DNA from: Beroe ovata | Lineage: Eukaryota; Ctenophora; Nuda; Beroida; Beroidae | Direction: 5' to 3' | DNA length: 33,962 nucleotides | Assembly: GCA_946803715.1 (NCBI GenBank) | Contig: CAMPET010000016.1 | Span: 394,737 to 428,698, forward strand | In this document: positions 1-14,170 of the stretch, in pieces | Position numbering within the stretch: the stretch's first letter is position 1 | Layout of the letters: each line of letters starts with the position of its first letter | Made by a program: the position numbers and the translations under genes | Notes under the pieces: model-generated | What the model was told of the DNA's origin: nothing | Database searches by the model: none | The model's input: only the letters and a program-made list of their open reading frames with translations

Positions 1-34
<34 letters not shown>
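1..34. repeat. (CA)n microsatellite at left window edge
   Basis: The window begins with an uninterrupted CA dinucleotide run. It directly abuts a likely 5' splice site (minus strand, CAG then GTTTGTG) of the MYC-like gene, so the run would be the start of an intron on the minus strand. The right edge of the window ends in the same kind of run, which suggests assembly breaks at microsatellites. Confidence 0.95.
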
Positions 35-1574
35 CTGATAGGGAGCTGTCCGAGCATCTCCTATCTGGTCGTTCCTCTCTCTTCACCAGTTTCCGTGTCT
101 TGCGTAGTGGTTCTCTGGTCAACATGAGGTTGTCGGGCTGAGGGGCAACCATATCGGTGAACCTGGAGCTTCTCCGAGCACTCCTCTTCGTGGCGGACGA
201 GACAGCCTGCCTCACATTGTTCACATACTGAGGAGGAGAGAGGTAAGTTAACAGTGGGAGTAGAGGTGAGGACTAGAGGACAGATGGTGAGAGGATAGGT
301 GATGAGGACTATACAAGGTAGGGGAGCGATTGTGAGCAAGTATATTTCCCGATATTGAGTATCTATGAGGACATGAACGGTTGGCTGAGTGCATTGGTCA
401 TGACCGGTTAATAATGTCCTAATACAATTAGGAACTCACATGAGAACATCACAGATTATACTCACAAGCATTTCAATGCTTAAACCGGTTATTATTTAAG
501 CCCGATAAGTGAGCAAGGCTTATGAAATATCTGTTCTAAAGTTACAAACCTCTGGGAATGCAACAGTATTTTTTAATGAAAACACGGAACAAAGGGAACA
601 AACCTTCGATTTCTCCTCGTATGACGGCTCCTGCTTAATTCGTGGTATTTTGATCTGGAATTCTGGTTTAGGTGGCGTTCTGTCAATGGGTTCCTCCTTG
701 ATCCTCATAGCGGAGGGCGGAGTGAAGGAGGATTCGGTCGACATTTTCAGAGCGGGAGGGGAGAAAATGTTTTGTAGTGGTGCAAATGTGGGCGACACGG
801 GCTCTTCCTTGATACTCAGCTCTGGCAATCTGCCCAGATCTATTTTGGGGGGTATCCTCTGCACTAAATGGGGTTTCTTCAAGGGGGACTCGTCCACCCT
901 CAGTGGGGTTGAGCATTGGTTCGCTCGTTTAGTTGGGGAACAGGGGGTAATCGGTCGAAGATGCGACGATTGGGACACGAACTCGTCCATTGTCGGGGTT
1001 TTGTGTTTGGTAAATGAATCCCCCAGTAGTTCAGTGGGTGTGAGACTCTTCTCATCACACCAGATACGATCATTGAGGACAATGTTGTTGTGATGGTTCT
1101 GTGAGACCAGATTGTTCTCATTGTACGACAGATAACACTCCACTTCTGCGTCATTAGCCCACGACTCTAATGCCTCCGCCTCCTGTTTTAGCTGCAGTTG
1201 CTGGTCAGGGCTGAGGGGTGGCGTCACTATGGCGGTTCCGAGATTGAACTGAAAATGACAGGTGTTAGGATAATACCTCATGGAATGGTGCGGATATTTA
1301 ATTTGATGCTACGCTAATGACAATTCCAATCTAGGCTATCATCTAGAATTCCGGTCTTCGCTATCTGGGAATTTTGATCTGGGCAATATGGAATATCTGG
1401 ATAATTGGTGAAGACGATCACTCAATATGTTGGACCCTGCCACTGATGAAATGATGGAGGGACACTAACCTTTTCCTCTTCTGCATCCCAGAAGTTCTGT
1501 CCGACGTTATTGTTAAAAGAAAAGAAATCGTCTACAGGAAAGTCATCCAATGGTGGGTCAAACAGCAATGTCAT
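35..1574 (-). CDS. myc: MYC-like transcription factor, N-terminal part (3' end beyond the window)
   Basis: Three coding exons on the minus strand join in frame: 1574-1470 (35 codons), 1248-604 (215 codons) and 227-35 (64 codons plus one base). An acidic start rich in D and F is followed, across the first junction, by NFWDAEEEK-FNLGTAIVTPPLSP. This resembles MYC box I (W, KF.L, TPPLSP with the phosphodegron Thr and Ser). About 45 residues later IVLNDRIWC resembles MYC box II (IIQDCMWSG in vertebrates). Three sumoylation-type motifs (IKEEP twice, IKQEP) follow, and the third exon is Arg/Lys-rich (RKTRKLVKREERPDRR). The bHLH-zipper that would prove the family lies off the left edge. A strong acceptor (TTCTCTCGCAG) at 1587-1589 shows at least one more upstream exon; the 12 bases between it and ATG are open, so the true start could be further upstream, although a non-coding first exon would match vertebrate MYC. 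The introns (228-603, 1249-1469) show no other gene. MYC is my best reading; another TPPLSP-containing activator is possible. Confidence 0.6.
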
Positions 1575-1586
1575 GGTATCATTTAG

Positions 1587-3780
1587 CTGCGAGAGAAGAG
1601 TGGTTATAGTTTATTAACATCGGATTCGATTCCACGAAAATTGGACAGTATGTTGAATAATATTCAAATTTTAAAACCACAAAATGTTTAATATTAAACT
1701 ATGTGGGCGTGTTGAAGGCAACAACTGTGACATCCGAAGTCTTTCGATGCGGTCAAAGATAACGCAAGACACGAGCAATAAGCGAGAATGATCAATTCCA
1801 TGCAATGATATTCGAAAGAGCATATAACAATTCACGTTTCGATATTATTTGAAAATGTAAAACTGTTATTTACAGTGAAATCTATATACGTGTGTTGGCA
1901 AGAAAAGGAAAAGAGAAAGATATTTCGTCAAGCAGCACAGACCACGGTGAAAAGTCATCGTATGTGGCTCGGAGACATTCGGCTTGGTGGCAAGGAGAAC
2001 TGATAACAAACAAACGCAAACACGTACAAACAAATACAAACACGTACAAACACATACACAAACAAGCTACGAAAGTTGTAACCGGCAGGTGTTGGTTTGC
2101 GAGGTAATTACATATCCAACACTCGTTCACATTCCGGTTCAAGTTTTTGCTGATAACCGCGCCTGCCCACCCAAAACCCACACGTGCACAACAGCAGGAT
2201 TATCATTCCCTCTCGTTATACCCTCCTCCTCAGCTCACTCCGACGAGTGTGTGTGTGTGTGTGTCTGTGTATGTGTGTGTGTGTCTGTGTCCTGCGGTCT
2301 TCAACCCCCAGGCTTCAACAACTTCGCGTAAATTAAATCACGAAATTGGTAAATAACGAAGTTAGGATTCGTCACGCGACAATTCTACTTATTATAAATC
2401 CACCTGCCCCGACGCTCCTCCCCCCTCTCTCCATATCCCCATTCCTGCAGGAACTAGAGCAAGGATCGCGCTGGAAGTGACACCTCCCAACTGTTAGTAT
2501 GAAAAGTAGTATATAGAAACTGTTAGCTGCTGGTGACGGACCGAGCAATATTCCGAACACGCACGCTAGTACATAACATATAACGCGTACTACTACAACT
2601 ACTACAACTACAATATAACGAATAATATATATTTATTATCTGAAGAACAAAGAACTCACACGAAAGGAAGCGTGGACACATGTGTGCTAACGTACACATA
2701 GCGAGATTGTACTGCAAAACATCCACAACACCTACCGCGCAAATGATGATGACATCACAGAGTTCAAACAATGACAAGAAAAAATGTGGAACACACATGG
2801 AACAGTAGCTGTGGTGACGTCATCAGTGATGTCACTACACTAGACAAAAGAGGCTGCTATATTTCAATGATTACAAAAGATAGCTCAGGGTGAAAAAGCT
2901 TCATCAATAAGGGGTTGGGGTAAATTCTCAGCTCATAAGTCTGCCTATGCCAGGCTCTATTTGGAGAAGTAGCAATTGAAGACAGCAAACTCAATAATTG
3001 TGCTATCTGTTGTTTACTGTCCGATCACTTTGGAAACTGAGATTTATCCATTATGAAAATCTAGGTTCACTGCAATTTCCGGGAATTTCACACGATAATA
3101 TCCACCTGAGGAATCGCTCACTCACACACCTCATTTCATAATGTGTGACGAGGCATACTGTATGTGAACCACGGCGATTATCGATAATTCTGTATCAAGA
3201 TTGGTGAAGCGAGGCAGAGAGTGCTATCACATCACTAATATGATGCTCATTATTGGTGTAAATTAGAGTGTAAATTAGAGTGTGAGTTCTAAATAACTTA
3301 CGGAATTGAATAAAACATTAAACAGAACGGCACGAGACTGATATAAACTGAGAATGAACTGAGAATGAACTGAGAATGAACTGTGTCCTAACGCTGTAGA
3401 ATTTATTTCAGCAATCAAATTTAGAGCAGCTGGGATAACATCTTGCGCGATTTTCCGCAGATGATCACCTGGTTCGCACTTACCACCGAACAGCAAAGTG
3501 TTCTGTGGTTTATTATATATATCTGTGTGGTTTTCCCAACTATACTACTGGGATGATGACCACTGCCCACAGATCATGTGACAGATATAGATGAGGGTTA
3601 TGTGACAGATACCAGATGCAGGGTTGATGAGATCACGTTTGTGAACCAATCGTGACAAAAGTGACAAAAGTGACACTGTGACACACTCAGATGAACAAAA
3701 AGAAAGAGAGAAAGGAGAATAATAAAATGAACACACATGTTTGTTGAGTGCACACAGAGTGATTGTTATTTCAAAACACG
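1587..3780. other. Likely 5' intron/leader of the MYC-like gene
   Basis: I see no recognisable coding sequence on either strand. The stretch holds a (GT)n run, an ACAAACA-rich patch near 2020-2065, a 12-bp tandem unit (ACTGAGAATGAA) repeated three times near 3346-3382, a GTGACAAAA repeat near 3652-3678, and a CRE-like TGACGTCA at 2815-2822. Because the first coding exon begins at an acceptor site, an untranslated upstream exon should lie in or beyond this stretch. I could not place it. Confidence 0.4.
2247..2290. repeat. (GT)n microsatellite, interrupted
   Basis: An imperfect GT dinucleotide run broken by TCTGTGTA units. It makes spurious Val/Cys-rich open frames on both strands. Confidence 0.9.
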
Positions 3781-4020
3781 CCACAATCCCATGTGCGCCT
3801 GTCCTCGGTCTCTCACGTGACCCGTGTCCGCTGCTCTGATTGGCTGATCCCCCACAATCTCACACCTAGGCGGATGCGCACTGCCGACCGAAGGGAATAT
3901 AGCCATAACACACACTCGGGCCGATTATAACCGCCGCTGCATAACAATCTCTCCCCCTGCTATTTTTAGTGCTCAGTTCATTTGACCACGTGACATGTAT
4001 TTGGTCACGTGACCACTAAC
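3780..4020 (-). promoter_or_regulatory. Candidate promoter with three CACGTG E-boxes and a CCAAT box
   Basis: CACGTG occurs at 3814-3819, 3987-3992 and 4006-4011; the last sits in the 12-bp perfect palindrome GGTCACGTGACC (4003-4014). Read on the minus strand, CAGCCAATCAGAG near 3835-3848 is a classical CCAAT box, and the segment is more GC-rich than its surroundings. Known binders of CACGTG include MYC/MAX, USF and TFE/MITF factors. Position upstream of the MYC-like gene and the CCAAT orientation favour minus-strand transcription. That this is the MYC-like promoter is inference. Confidence 0.45.
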
Positions 4021-7000
4021 CCAACTTACCAAGTTTAATGTTACAAAACATGTAGGAGAACGGCTCTCATCATGGTTATTAACGACTGTAAATAATGAGC
4101 ACCACCATCGATAGGAATCAAAGTGATATAAATTTTATCATTAAATAATTGACTATTTGCCTCAAACAATAATTGTACTGAAACCTTTTCCGATTGTTAT
4201 TGCTCTAGCATTGTTGTTAACCTAACTCCCGTGAATGAATGAAAATTGATGATTATAACAATGGTCCAACGGCCCCGGTTATAGTTCAATAGAACAACGC
4301 GTGATTCGGAGTCCGACTTCAGGGCTCCACGATTATAAAATTAAACTGGAGTATTGACTTTCCACTATTATAGTTGGAATATTGCTTAATCATTAGGAAG
4401 TTTACACTTGATGCTCCTAAATATAGCAACATCGGGTAGCTCACAGGAGCAACTATATATTGCAACATGGAACTACAGCTGCTAGTACCACGCTCAGTTC
4501 ACGATGAAGGTGTGAAGTTGTGCTGCAGTTCGATAACAGTATGAAAGTAGTTTATTTTGACGATGTCAAAGGTTTTGGCAATCTTCCAATATACGTTTAG
4601 TTTTACGACGTTTAACAGTTCATACATAATGAAATTGTTAAAAATGTTCATATGTTAAGAACATAAATAACAAGGAGTTGCTTAACTCTGTTCCTAGTGA
4701 CGTAGAGAAGCAAAATGGAAATATTGAATGAACAATGAACAGTAATTATGAATCTCATTATTGGATCTGAGGACTCCTAAAATCACGATCAAGATAAGTT
4801 GTGAATCATCAGCTTGATAATCTTACACACGGAAAAACGATGATAAAATTCACAGATTATAAGTGGAAATGTGTGTAACTCAATGATCATACACACACAA
4901 AGCAAGAATATATGGATATCCTCGGAATTATCATCACAGGCGTGTAATATACAGAAGTGGTGAATTAGCATTGGAGTGTAAAATTGACGATGTAGCACAA
5001 ATAATCAATATGTTACATACGGTGAATAGCAAACATATTTCACATTGTTAACATTGTAAACAAGTTCTGATGACATTGCAGCAACGGAATCGTTTGAACG
5101 GGAAATGAACAAGACTTGAGACTTGGACAGCGGCCAAGTGATAGCAAATCTACAGAAAAGAATGAGACACTCCATGAGTTTGTGTGTAGCACAATAGTGA
5201 GGGGTTCATTGAATGAACTCTGGGAATACTCGTTATGGTTTCACACATCACTACTATCAGATAGAAGTCATAGATAACACACATTTTGATAATCGTGAGA
5301 AAATGATATAGTGAGTTATTTGTTTCGAATAATCAGTGTGAAACTGATGAGTAGTTGAGAGCAATTTCATCACTATATCTACGTACGTGGGTCTGATAAT
5401 CTGATAATCTGATGAACTGATCGATTCGCACGGGGAACAGATACCAGAGAAACCATGAAAAGTAGATTTTGACAAGATAAAGTTACCAGGAACATAATAA
5501 CATTACCGTACACAACAGGGGGAGAGAGGGGGTCTGTATATATACGGGGAAGGGAGCATTCAGTTGGGTTATGTTCGACAGAAAACACACAGAGAGGAGA
5601 GATGCAATGAAACTGATATGATAACGGGAATTAGGAAAAATTTTATAAATATCGGAGTTTCCTCTTATCTCAACACATTGCACGTCGTTAGTTGGATGTG
5701 TGTCAACTCATATGATTTATAGGACGAAGGCACAGTTTTGATTACGGTAATTCGTATAATGGACTTTTAATGAAACAGGTCAATAAAACGGATCATGTTC
5801 TGTAACTTCCCATTACGTCAGCCATTACTTTGCTAATTAACAGAGAATCAAATGGGAGGGAAGTAGCCAATGATGAACTTGCACTTTTAGGTTAACCTGC
5901 AATTTTGATTCCTTGCATTGGTGATAAGGTAATTTCATTTGAGAATTCATTCCGGACAACGAGCACGTGAAATGTGATCATTGATGCTGAACCTAAATTA
6001 AATCTTTCCACAAATATCCAGCAACATACACAAACCTAGGAAATGTGCTTCTTATCTGCAGAAGATTGCAAGGTGTCCCTGTTTCGATAACGCGGAGCGA
6101 GGGGGGCATGTTTTGATAAGGCACCAAAGTGCTGGAGAAGCCGGAATAGCCGTATAATTTTCCTAGAAAGCAACCAAATCACGGGGTCGAACTTGACTTA
6201 TTGTTGGCGATATTGGGGTAGCTTTCCCATTATAAGCTCTCTACATTGAGTAGGGCTCGGTATAATTGAAGGATGCTTTTCCCGCGGGCAAAAGCAGTAG
6301 CAGCGTCTAACCAATTTAGTCGAGTAGCATGTGAACAATTAAAGAGAGGGTTTGATCGACACAATGCGCTAAAATGGGTATCCTGCATTCATTGTATGAA
6401 CATTTCTTTGTATCGAAACAATTAAATTCCTTCGATAATTGTAAAATTGAGACTTCACGTTTTCTGCTATCAACATCAGAAATGTGACACCGGAGCATGA
6501 AACCATGAGTCGCTGAAACGGATTCACAATGTTGGACAAGTTCTCCATCTTCAGGGACACGAGGTTTCATGTTTAAACCCATTGAAAGAGACAACGGTGT
6601 AAGTTGTAACTCAGCCGCATATAACGCAACCAGGGGCCAGGGGGCCTGCAATTTTACCCACACAAATATAATATGTAACCTTGAACTGGCATTGAATTAC
6701 ATGGAAATGTACGACGCCCCCTCCCCCCCACCCCCATTTTCAACTTTATATCAAAGAATTGGGAGTACTGTGGTCACTGCAGCAGCGCCTGTGAAGGGAC
6801 CGCAGGAATCACTCATAGTGTCATGCATGATGAGAACAGGATCAAATATAGCGGGTAATCTGACCAGAAAATTCAGTCACACACACGCACGGGAAATATG
6901 CAGAATAGGTGTTAACAATTCGGTTAAGTGTGAAAGAGTTAGCATGTACCGGAAAAGTTTTAAAACAGGAAATCGCGGAGCAAATTGCGAAGATGAAATT

Positions 7001-7829
7001 AATGATGTTTGTGAGGGTCCACCAATGAATATGAGATCCTATTATTTTTGGGAAGGCTGAGGTGATGATGGATCACATGACGGATGAAAATGGAGAATCA
7101 GTATCATGTGACGTTGTGTATCAAGTGCGTGCGATCTACTATTATAGCTCACAAAAACAGCTCATTGATCACCCTTTTCCATTACTGAATAATGACCCGT
7201 AATAGCATCACAAATCTTAACGAAGTTACAACTGAATTCATACATAGTAGGTTTGGATTAGGGGAACAGGGCACCTTCGCAGCCCATTTTTCCCAAAACA
7301 TAAAAAGTTTTTAATTCTTTGCCTTCGATGCCTTCCTTAACTCAATCAGCCGCAATAATAGAACAGATTATTGCAATTAGGAAGCTATCTGAAAAGAATC
7401 ATACCAGGGCACATGATTATACTATAATGTTTGTCTGGTTGAAGTACAAAATCGATTAAGTCGGAACGATTTGTAGCAACCACAGCAAACCCAATAATGA
7501 TATGAGTAAATCTACTGAAGTGCTCTTATCAACAGAGGACGGTTAACGAGATCACACACTATTCGGAGTGAATCCAGTGGGTCCAGTGTCCAGCAAGTAT
7601 TTTGTGATATAGTAATTGAACATCAAGATAGATAAAAGTCGTGGCTGTGACTTCTTCATTAACAGTTGCATAGCATAAAAAGATACAAAATGATGGGAGA
7701 TCAATGAGATGATGGAGACTATGAAGCACGCGGACAATATACGCAGACACGGTAATTTCGACTTGACGCGGCCGAACGGAACATACTTCAGAGTGACGGA
7801 TTTATCCAACGCGAAACTTTCTTAGAAGG
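4021..7829. other. Intergenic, no gene recognised
   Basis: AT-rich sequence with only short, unrecognisable open frames. The longest is a 163-codon plus-strand frame at 6569-7060; it has no recognisable domain, no signal peptide and no homologue I know, and a 115-codon minus-strand frame overlaps its start, so I do not call it a gene. A G/C-rich motif (AGGGGCCAGGGGGCCTGCA) near 6632-6650 stands out from the background but has no visible partner. Confidence 0.5.
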
Positions 7830-7859
7830 TTATCTTCTTGCGTTAAATAGTCTAAAATG

Positions 7860-8830
7860 AGCGCGCGTGAATGAAAGTTTGAAGTTCAAGTTGCCCCCTC
7901 TTTCTATGCTGTTCCCGCGCTGCGTGACCCAAATACTCCGCGCGCGCTGCGCGTCTCCGTGGTTTCTACGACTTTTCAGTTCACTGAGTAGAACAGGGGC
8001 GCGCAACGTGTGCACATTCTATGCCTTGTGCCTGACGATGTATATATGTCTAGCTAACGCGCGCACAGTGTCTACCATGTGCGTTATTGATTGATGCAAC
8101 TTTGTCTGCTGTCGCGGAGAATCTCGTTTTGCGCTAGAACTAATTTGTCAGATGTTACCTGACCTGTTTAATTCTCACGCGCGCCCGAGAAACAGCTAGA
8201 AGTCAAATAAAATCTGACAAGAAATTATTCTCAAACAGCGCGCCGCATTGCCGGATGTTATCTAGGTCCACTGTTTTTGCGCGCGCGTTGCCGGATGTTA
8301 TTTATATCTGCTCAGGGCTCTGTCCACTGTTTTTTGTGCGCGCGCCTAGCCTTCATCTGCATCGAANGCGGAGTATTTGGGTCACGCAGCGCGGGAACAT
8401 ACCTGACTTGTTTCTTACGCGCGCGCGAGAAACAGCTAGAAGTCAATTAAAATCTGACAAGAAATTATTCTCAAACAGCGCGCCGCATTATATTACCGGA
8501 TGTTATCTGTCCACTGTTTTTGCGCGCGCGTTGCCGGATGTTATTTATATCTGCTCAGGGCTCTAGCTCTGTCCACTGTTTCTTGTGCGCGCGCCTAGCC
8601 TTCATCTGCATCGAAGGCCGAAACAGTTTCGGCCTTCGATGAATGCGCGCGCGCCGCGCGCAAGAAACAGTGGACAGATAACAATTAACATCCGGCAAGC
8701 GCCGCAAACATATTTTTCTCAGACTTAGCATCGCCTTGTCATGTCAGATATTACCTGACCCGTTTCTTGCGCGCGGCATCTTGCAGCTGCATCTGATAAT
8801 TCACGCAGCGCGGGAGCAAATGGATTGAAC
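7860..8830. repeat. Cluster of CGCGCG-rich foldback repeats
   Basis: About 1 kb of mixed direct and inverted copies. Recurrent blocks are TTGTCAGATGTTACCTGAC, TTGCCGGATGTTA, GTTTCTTGCGCGCG, CCTTCATC..GAAGGCC and their reverse complements. A block at 7911-7945 (CGCGCTGCGTGACCCAAATA) reappears inverted at 8368-8399. Segments 8157-8366 and 8401-8615 are near-identical direct copies separated by the single N at 8367, so part of the apparent repetition may come from assembly. The same blocks recur as one neat element at 14180-14306. Confidence 0.85.
8531..8698. mobile_element. Foldback MITE-like element, variant B
   Basis: A 168-bp palindromic unit starting TTGCCGGATGTTA and ending in its inverse TAACATCCGGCAA. 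At its centre (8609-8641) are two 16-base perfectly complementary arms with one base between, flanked by CGCGCG tracts. There is no coding capacity. It is related to the element at 14180-14306, which has TTGTCAGATGTTA ends. I see no clean target-site duplication here, because it sits inside other copies. Confidence 0.7.
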
Positions 8831-9539
8831 AACTTAGAACTGCATTTTGTTTATTAAATCAAATTTCCATGCACAAAACAGCCGAAAGGGACACAAGTAA
8901 TTATTGCATAAGATCTGAGTCCTAACATGAACCACTTTCAATACCAGTGATCTGACAAATTCGACGAATTACAATCCTGAATGCGCCCATCTCATCATCA
9001 GTGCTGAAGCTACCAATAATACGAAATACACGAAATGCCAGAGAATTTGGTGGTACCAACGCTGTAAGGAAACACAAAAATTGGAGGTGGACGATTGTTG
9101 AACTTTAAACTCATTCGAGAAAACGCATTCCCACCCGTCTTCACAAACAAGCTCGGTATAAACTAGACGTAGGTTGTGGCCTAAGATGGAATGCGTGATG
9201 CACATGGGAGGATCAGCGCGAACTGACAAACTAAACTACCAGAGTTCACAAGGAAAGTGGTGATACGAATCAAAACAGCTTCATTACTAAATTTCCCGTC
9301 CCCAAGAAGTACCCACTCATCCGACGCTTCAAAATATTGGTTCAAGACGTGAGAGCACCCCTGCGATATTTGTAGATAGAGGAAGTCCTAATATATTACG
9401 GTATTACAAATCAATAGAGGTTACAAAGAGAGAGACAAGTGCCACAAAACAGCCCTCCTCTTCCTTCCCAAAGCTCCATCCACCCAATAATTATCTGGCT
9501 GAGGGTATCAGTCCAACTTTAGTCTTCACCGTACCTATC
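8831..9539. other. UBE2D 3' flank, no gene recognised
   Basis: Sequence downstream of the UBE2D stop on the minus strand. The only signal I can point to is AATAAA (minus strand) at 8850-8855, about 690 bases past the stop, which could be a polyadenylation signal. No open frame here resembles a known protein. Confidence 0.4.
8850..8855 (-). terminator. Possible polyadenylation signal for UBE2D
   Basis: The plus-strand TTTATT reads AATAAA on the minus strand, downstream of the UBE2D stop codon. AATAAA is common by chance in AT-rich DNA, so this is weak. Confidence 0.25.
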
Positions 9540-11961
<2,422 letters not shown>

Positions 11962-13310
11962 GTTGTCAGTTGACTCTTTATGAGTCTTGACTCGAAGGAG
12001 TCAGGCAGCCCTCCTGTATTAGTGGTTTTATTAAGTGTAAGTACACATTTAGCCAGTATTATTTTGCAGTTTGCAGTATACCCATACACCTTTATTATAG
12101 ATGAGACTTTGGATTGCATGTTATAACAAACTAGAGAACCCGCCAAGTGGACGTGTTACACTACCCTTTGGAAAGACAACAGAACGTTACTTTAGAAAAA
12201 CAGCTAAACATGACCTGTGATCAAAATCCAACGTACTTATTTGAACCAATGATTTTATGAAAGAGCACTTGATCACAATTCGGCCATTTCTTGGAATAAG
12301 CACAGAAAATGGTGCTTGCCCGGTTGTCCGACTTTCGTTAATCGTTTCAATTTGTGCAGCGTATTGTTTTTGAAAATAACATCGAGTTTTACCATGAGTC
12401 GAAAAAGATAACTGCAGAGAGATTTGACTTTTGCTCGAATCAGAACCCACTTGCATTCATCCCATCAACGAAAACTAAGACATTATAAAAGCACCATCAT
12501 CAGAAACGAGCTCCCACTTCACTATTACAGTAGTAGCACGTATCCATGGCAACGCGCACTTTAACTTCAAAATCAGCACGTGCATTTCGTGACGGACGTA
12601 CAGAAATAAATCCCTGTACACTAGAAGAAATATGGCACAACAGGATACGTGCCACTAATTATGGGATAAATCCGTCCCTGCCTTGTACCAAGTCGACTGT
12701 TAATTTAATTGAAATAGTTGGAATATTTTGATCTCCATGGCCGTGCAATCTGATTTGAATTGGTGATGCTCAACCAATAGTTACAGCAATAGTCATGAAA
12801 CCAGACCTCTTAAACGACCTTTTTGAATTAAATTGAAATACATTTTTAGGTTCGGATTTTGTTTTTAATTCCGAAACTCATGAGTTTCATTCACTTGTTC
12901 TCATCATGACATCATTGAATCATCTCATAGATTTTCAAAGGGCGATATAAATAATCAATAAACATAATATATATTTAGTTTTATAAAAAGGTGCTTATAT
13001 GTTGCGCTGAGGGAGAGCACTTAGTGAATCTGTTAGACTGGTAGTGTTGATACAGAAGTGTCTTAGCAACACAAAACAGATTCATGGCAGGGTCATATCA
13101 TCCCCAATTCTCCAATGATAAATTCCATTGACCCAATAACAGAGGAATGTATGGTTGGGCTGAGTTCCTACTGCTAGATGCTAGAAACATGTTTGCCATT
13201 GCACAAATTTCAAATTTGATTTACAAAAATAACATACACAGTAACGAGGAAACATTTAATGCAATCCTATGCTCAACTGTGTGGAATAATCTAAAATCAG
13301 GTCGTCACAT
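11962..13310. other. Upstream flank of UBE2D, no gene recognised
   Basis: It should contain the UBE2D promoter, but I see no clear TATA or CCAAT arrangement. A plus-strand frame of 61 codons at 12546-12731 begins in good context (TATCCATGGCA), and an 89-codon minus-strand frame spans 12187-12456. Neither resembles a known protein, so I call neither. Confidence 0.4.
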
Positions 13311-13312
13311 GA

Positions 13313-13753
13313 GAAAAAATTGTTTCAACGAGAGAGGGTGAAAGACTTAGGAAACTCACTAGGTGTTCCACAATTTAGTGAAGTGAGGTGAAATGCTATC
13401 AAACTTTATGGTATGAATGGTTGAAAAAAAGGTTTTTAATTTTGATTTAAAGTCAATTATGTTCAGACAAGATTCGATGTGTATATGCATAAACATAAGA
13501 AAGCATGTACAAATCACTCGTCATTAGCAANAACGCACAAAGCTCACCAAGTCGGCCCTTCGGGTTTCAATGAGAGAGGGTGTAAAACTTGTGAAACTAA
13601 ACTTAGTGAGGTGAGGTGAGGTGAGATGATATCAAACTTTATTGTATGAATGGTTGAAAAAAAGGTTTTCAAATTTGATTCAATTATGGTCAGATTATGG
13701 TCAGACAATTATGGTCTGTCAATTATGGTCAGACAAGATTTGATGTGTATATG
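13313..13753. repeat. Direct duplication of about 180 bp flanking an N
   Basis: The block 13313-13490 (from CAACGAGAGAGGGTG to GATGTGTATATG) recurs at 13567-13753 with scattered changes and small insertions, including extra tandem ATTATGGTCAGA units near 13684-13730. The single N at 13531 lies between the copies, so an unmerged contig overlap or a second haplotype is a likely explanation. Confidence 0.75.
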
Positions 13754-14039
13754 TAAGTAATTGATGAATAATTCTAACAACAAGCTCCTTTTTGTGAGCA
13801 CAACGAACAATATCCTGTAAAAATCCTTTTTCCCTTTTGCCTTTGTTTAAAAACAATACATTGCATGATTAGGTCTCTAATGGGTGGCCTTATTAGCAGT
13901 CGAGCGACTATAGACTACTGACTAGCGCTGATGGCTTACGTTACCGCTTCGCGACATGGCGGGGTAAAGCGTTGCCAGGCACGATAACTCTAGGTTTTAT
14001 AGCTTGCTGCGCGTCTCCAGCGTCCGCGGTTTTTCAGCT

Positions 14040-14150
14040 ATCACAGTTGTTGTAGGATTTTACCCTACCGTCGGTGCGCGCGATTTTCAATCCTTGCCAG
14101 GGATAAAATCCCGCCAGCAAGGGTAGGGTGAAATCCTACAATCACAGTTG
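14040..14150. mobile_element. 91-bp MITE with ~19-bp terminal inverted repeats and 10-bp target duplication
   Basis: The body (14050-14140) starts TGTAGGATTTTACCCTACC (14051-14069) and ends GGTAGGGTGAAATCCTACA (14122-14140), which are inverted copies with one mismatch. A second hairpin lies inside: CCTTGC..GGGAT..ATCCC..GCAAGG. The flanks carry the same 10 bases, ATCACAGTTG, at 14040-14049 and 14141-14150. It has no coding capacity. The 9-10 bp target duplication fits Mutator-like (MULE) elements; the family assignment is inference. Confidence 0.85.
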
Positions 14151-14170
14151 ACAAAGCATTTGATGTAGTA

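Noticed and set aside
509-1093. 194-codon plus-strand open frame
   Set aside because: It is the antisense shadow of the MYC-like exon 604-1248, whose minus-strand reading has splice sites and recognisable motifs.
4264-4335. Possible tRNA-like stretch (TAGTTCAATAGAAC resembles a D-arm)
   Set aside because: I could not pair a proper anticodon stem, T-arm or acceptor stem around it.
6569-7060. 163-codon plus-strand open frame
   Set aside because: No recognisable domain, signal peptide or splice context, an antisense frame overlaps its start, and composition is like surrounding intergenic DNA. A chance frame is plausible in 34 kb.
8255-8566. 103-codon plus-strand frame running through the N at 8367
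   Set aside because: It lies in the CGCGCG foldback repeats and repeats itself on either side of the N.
12546-12731. 61-codon plus-strand frame with good start context (CCATGG)
   Set aside because: No similarity to any protein I know and no downstream exon I can join to it. The ATCCATGGCAAC at its start is a near X-box with a mismatch, so I do not call that either.
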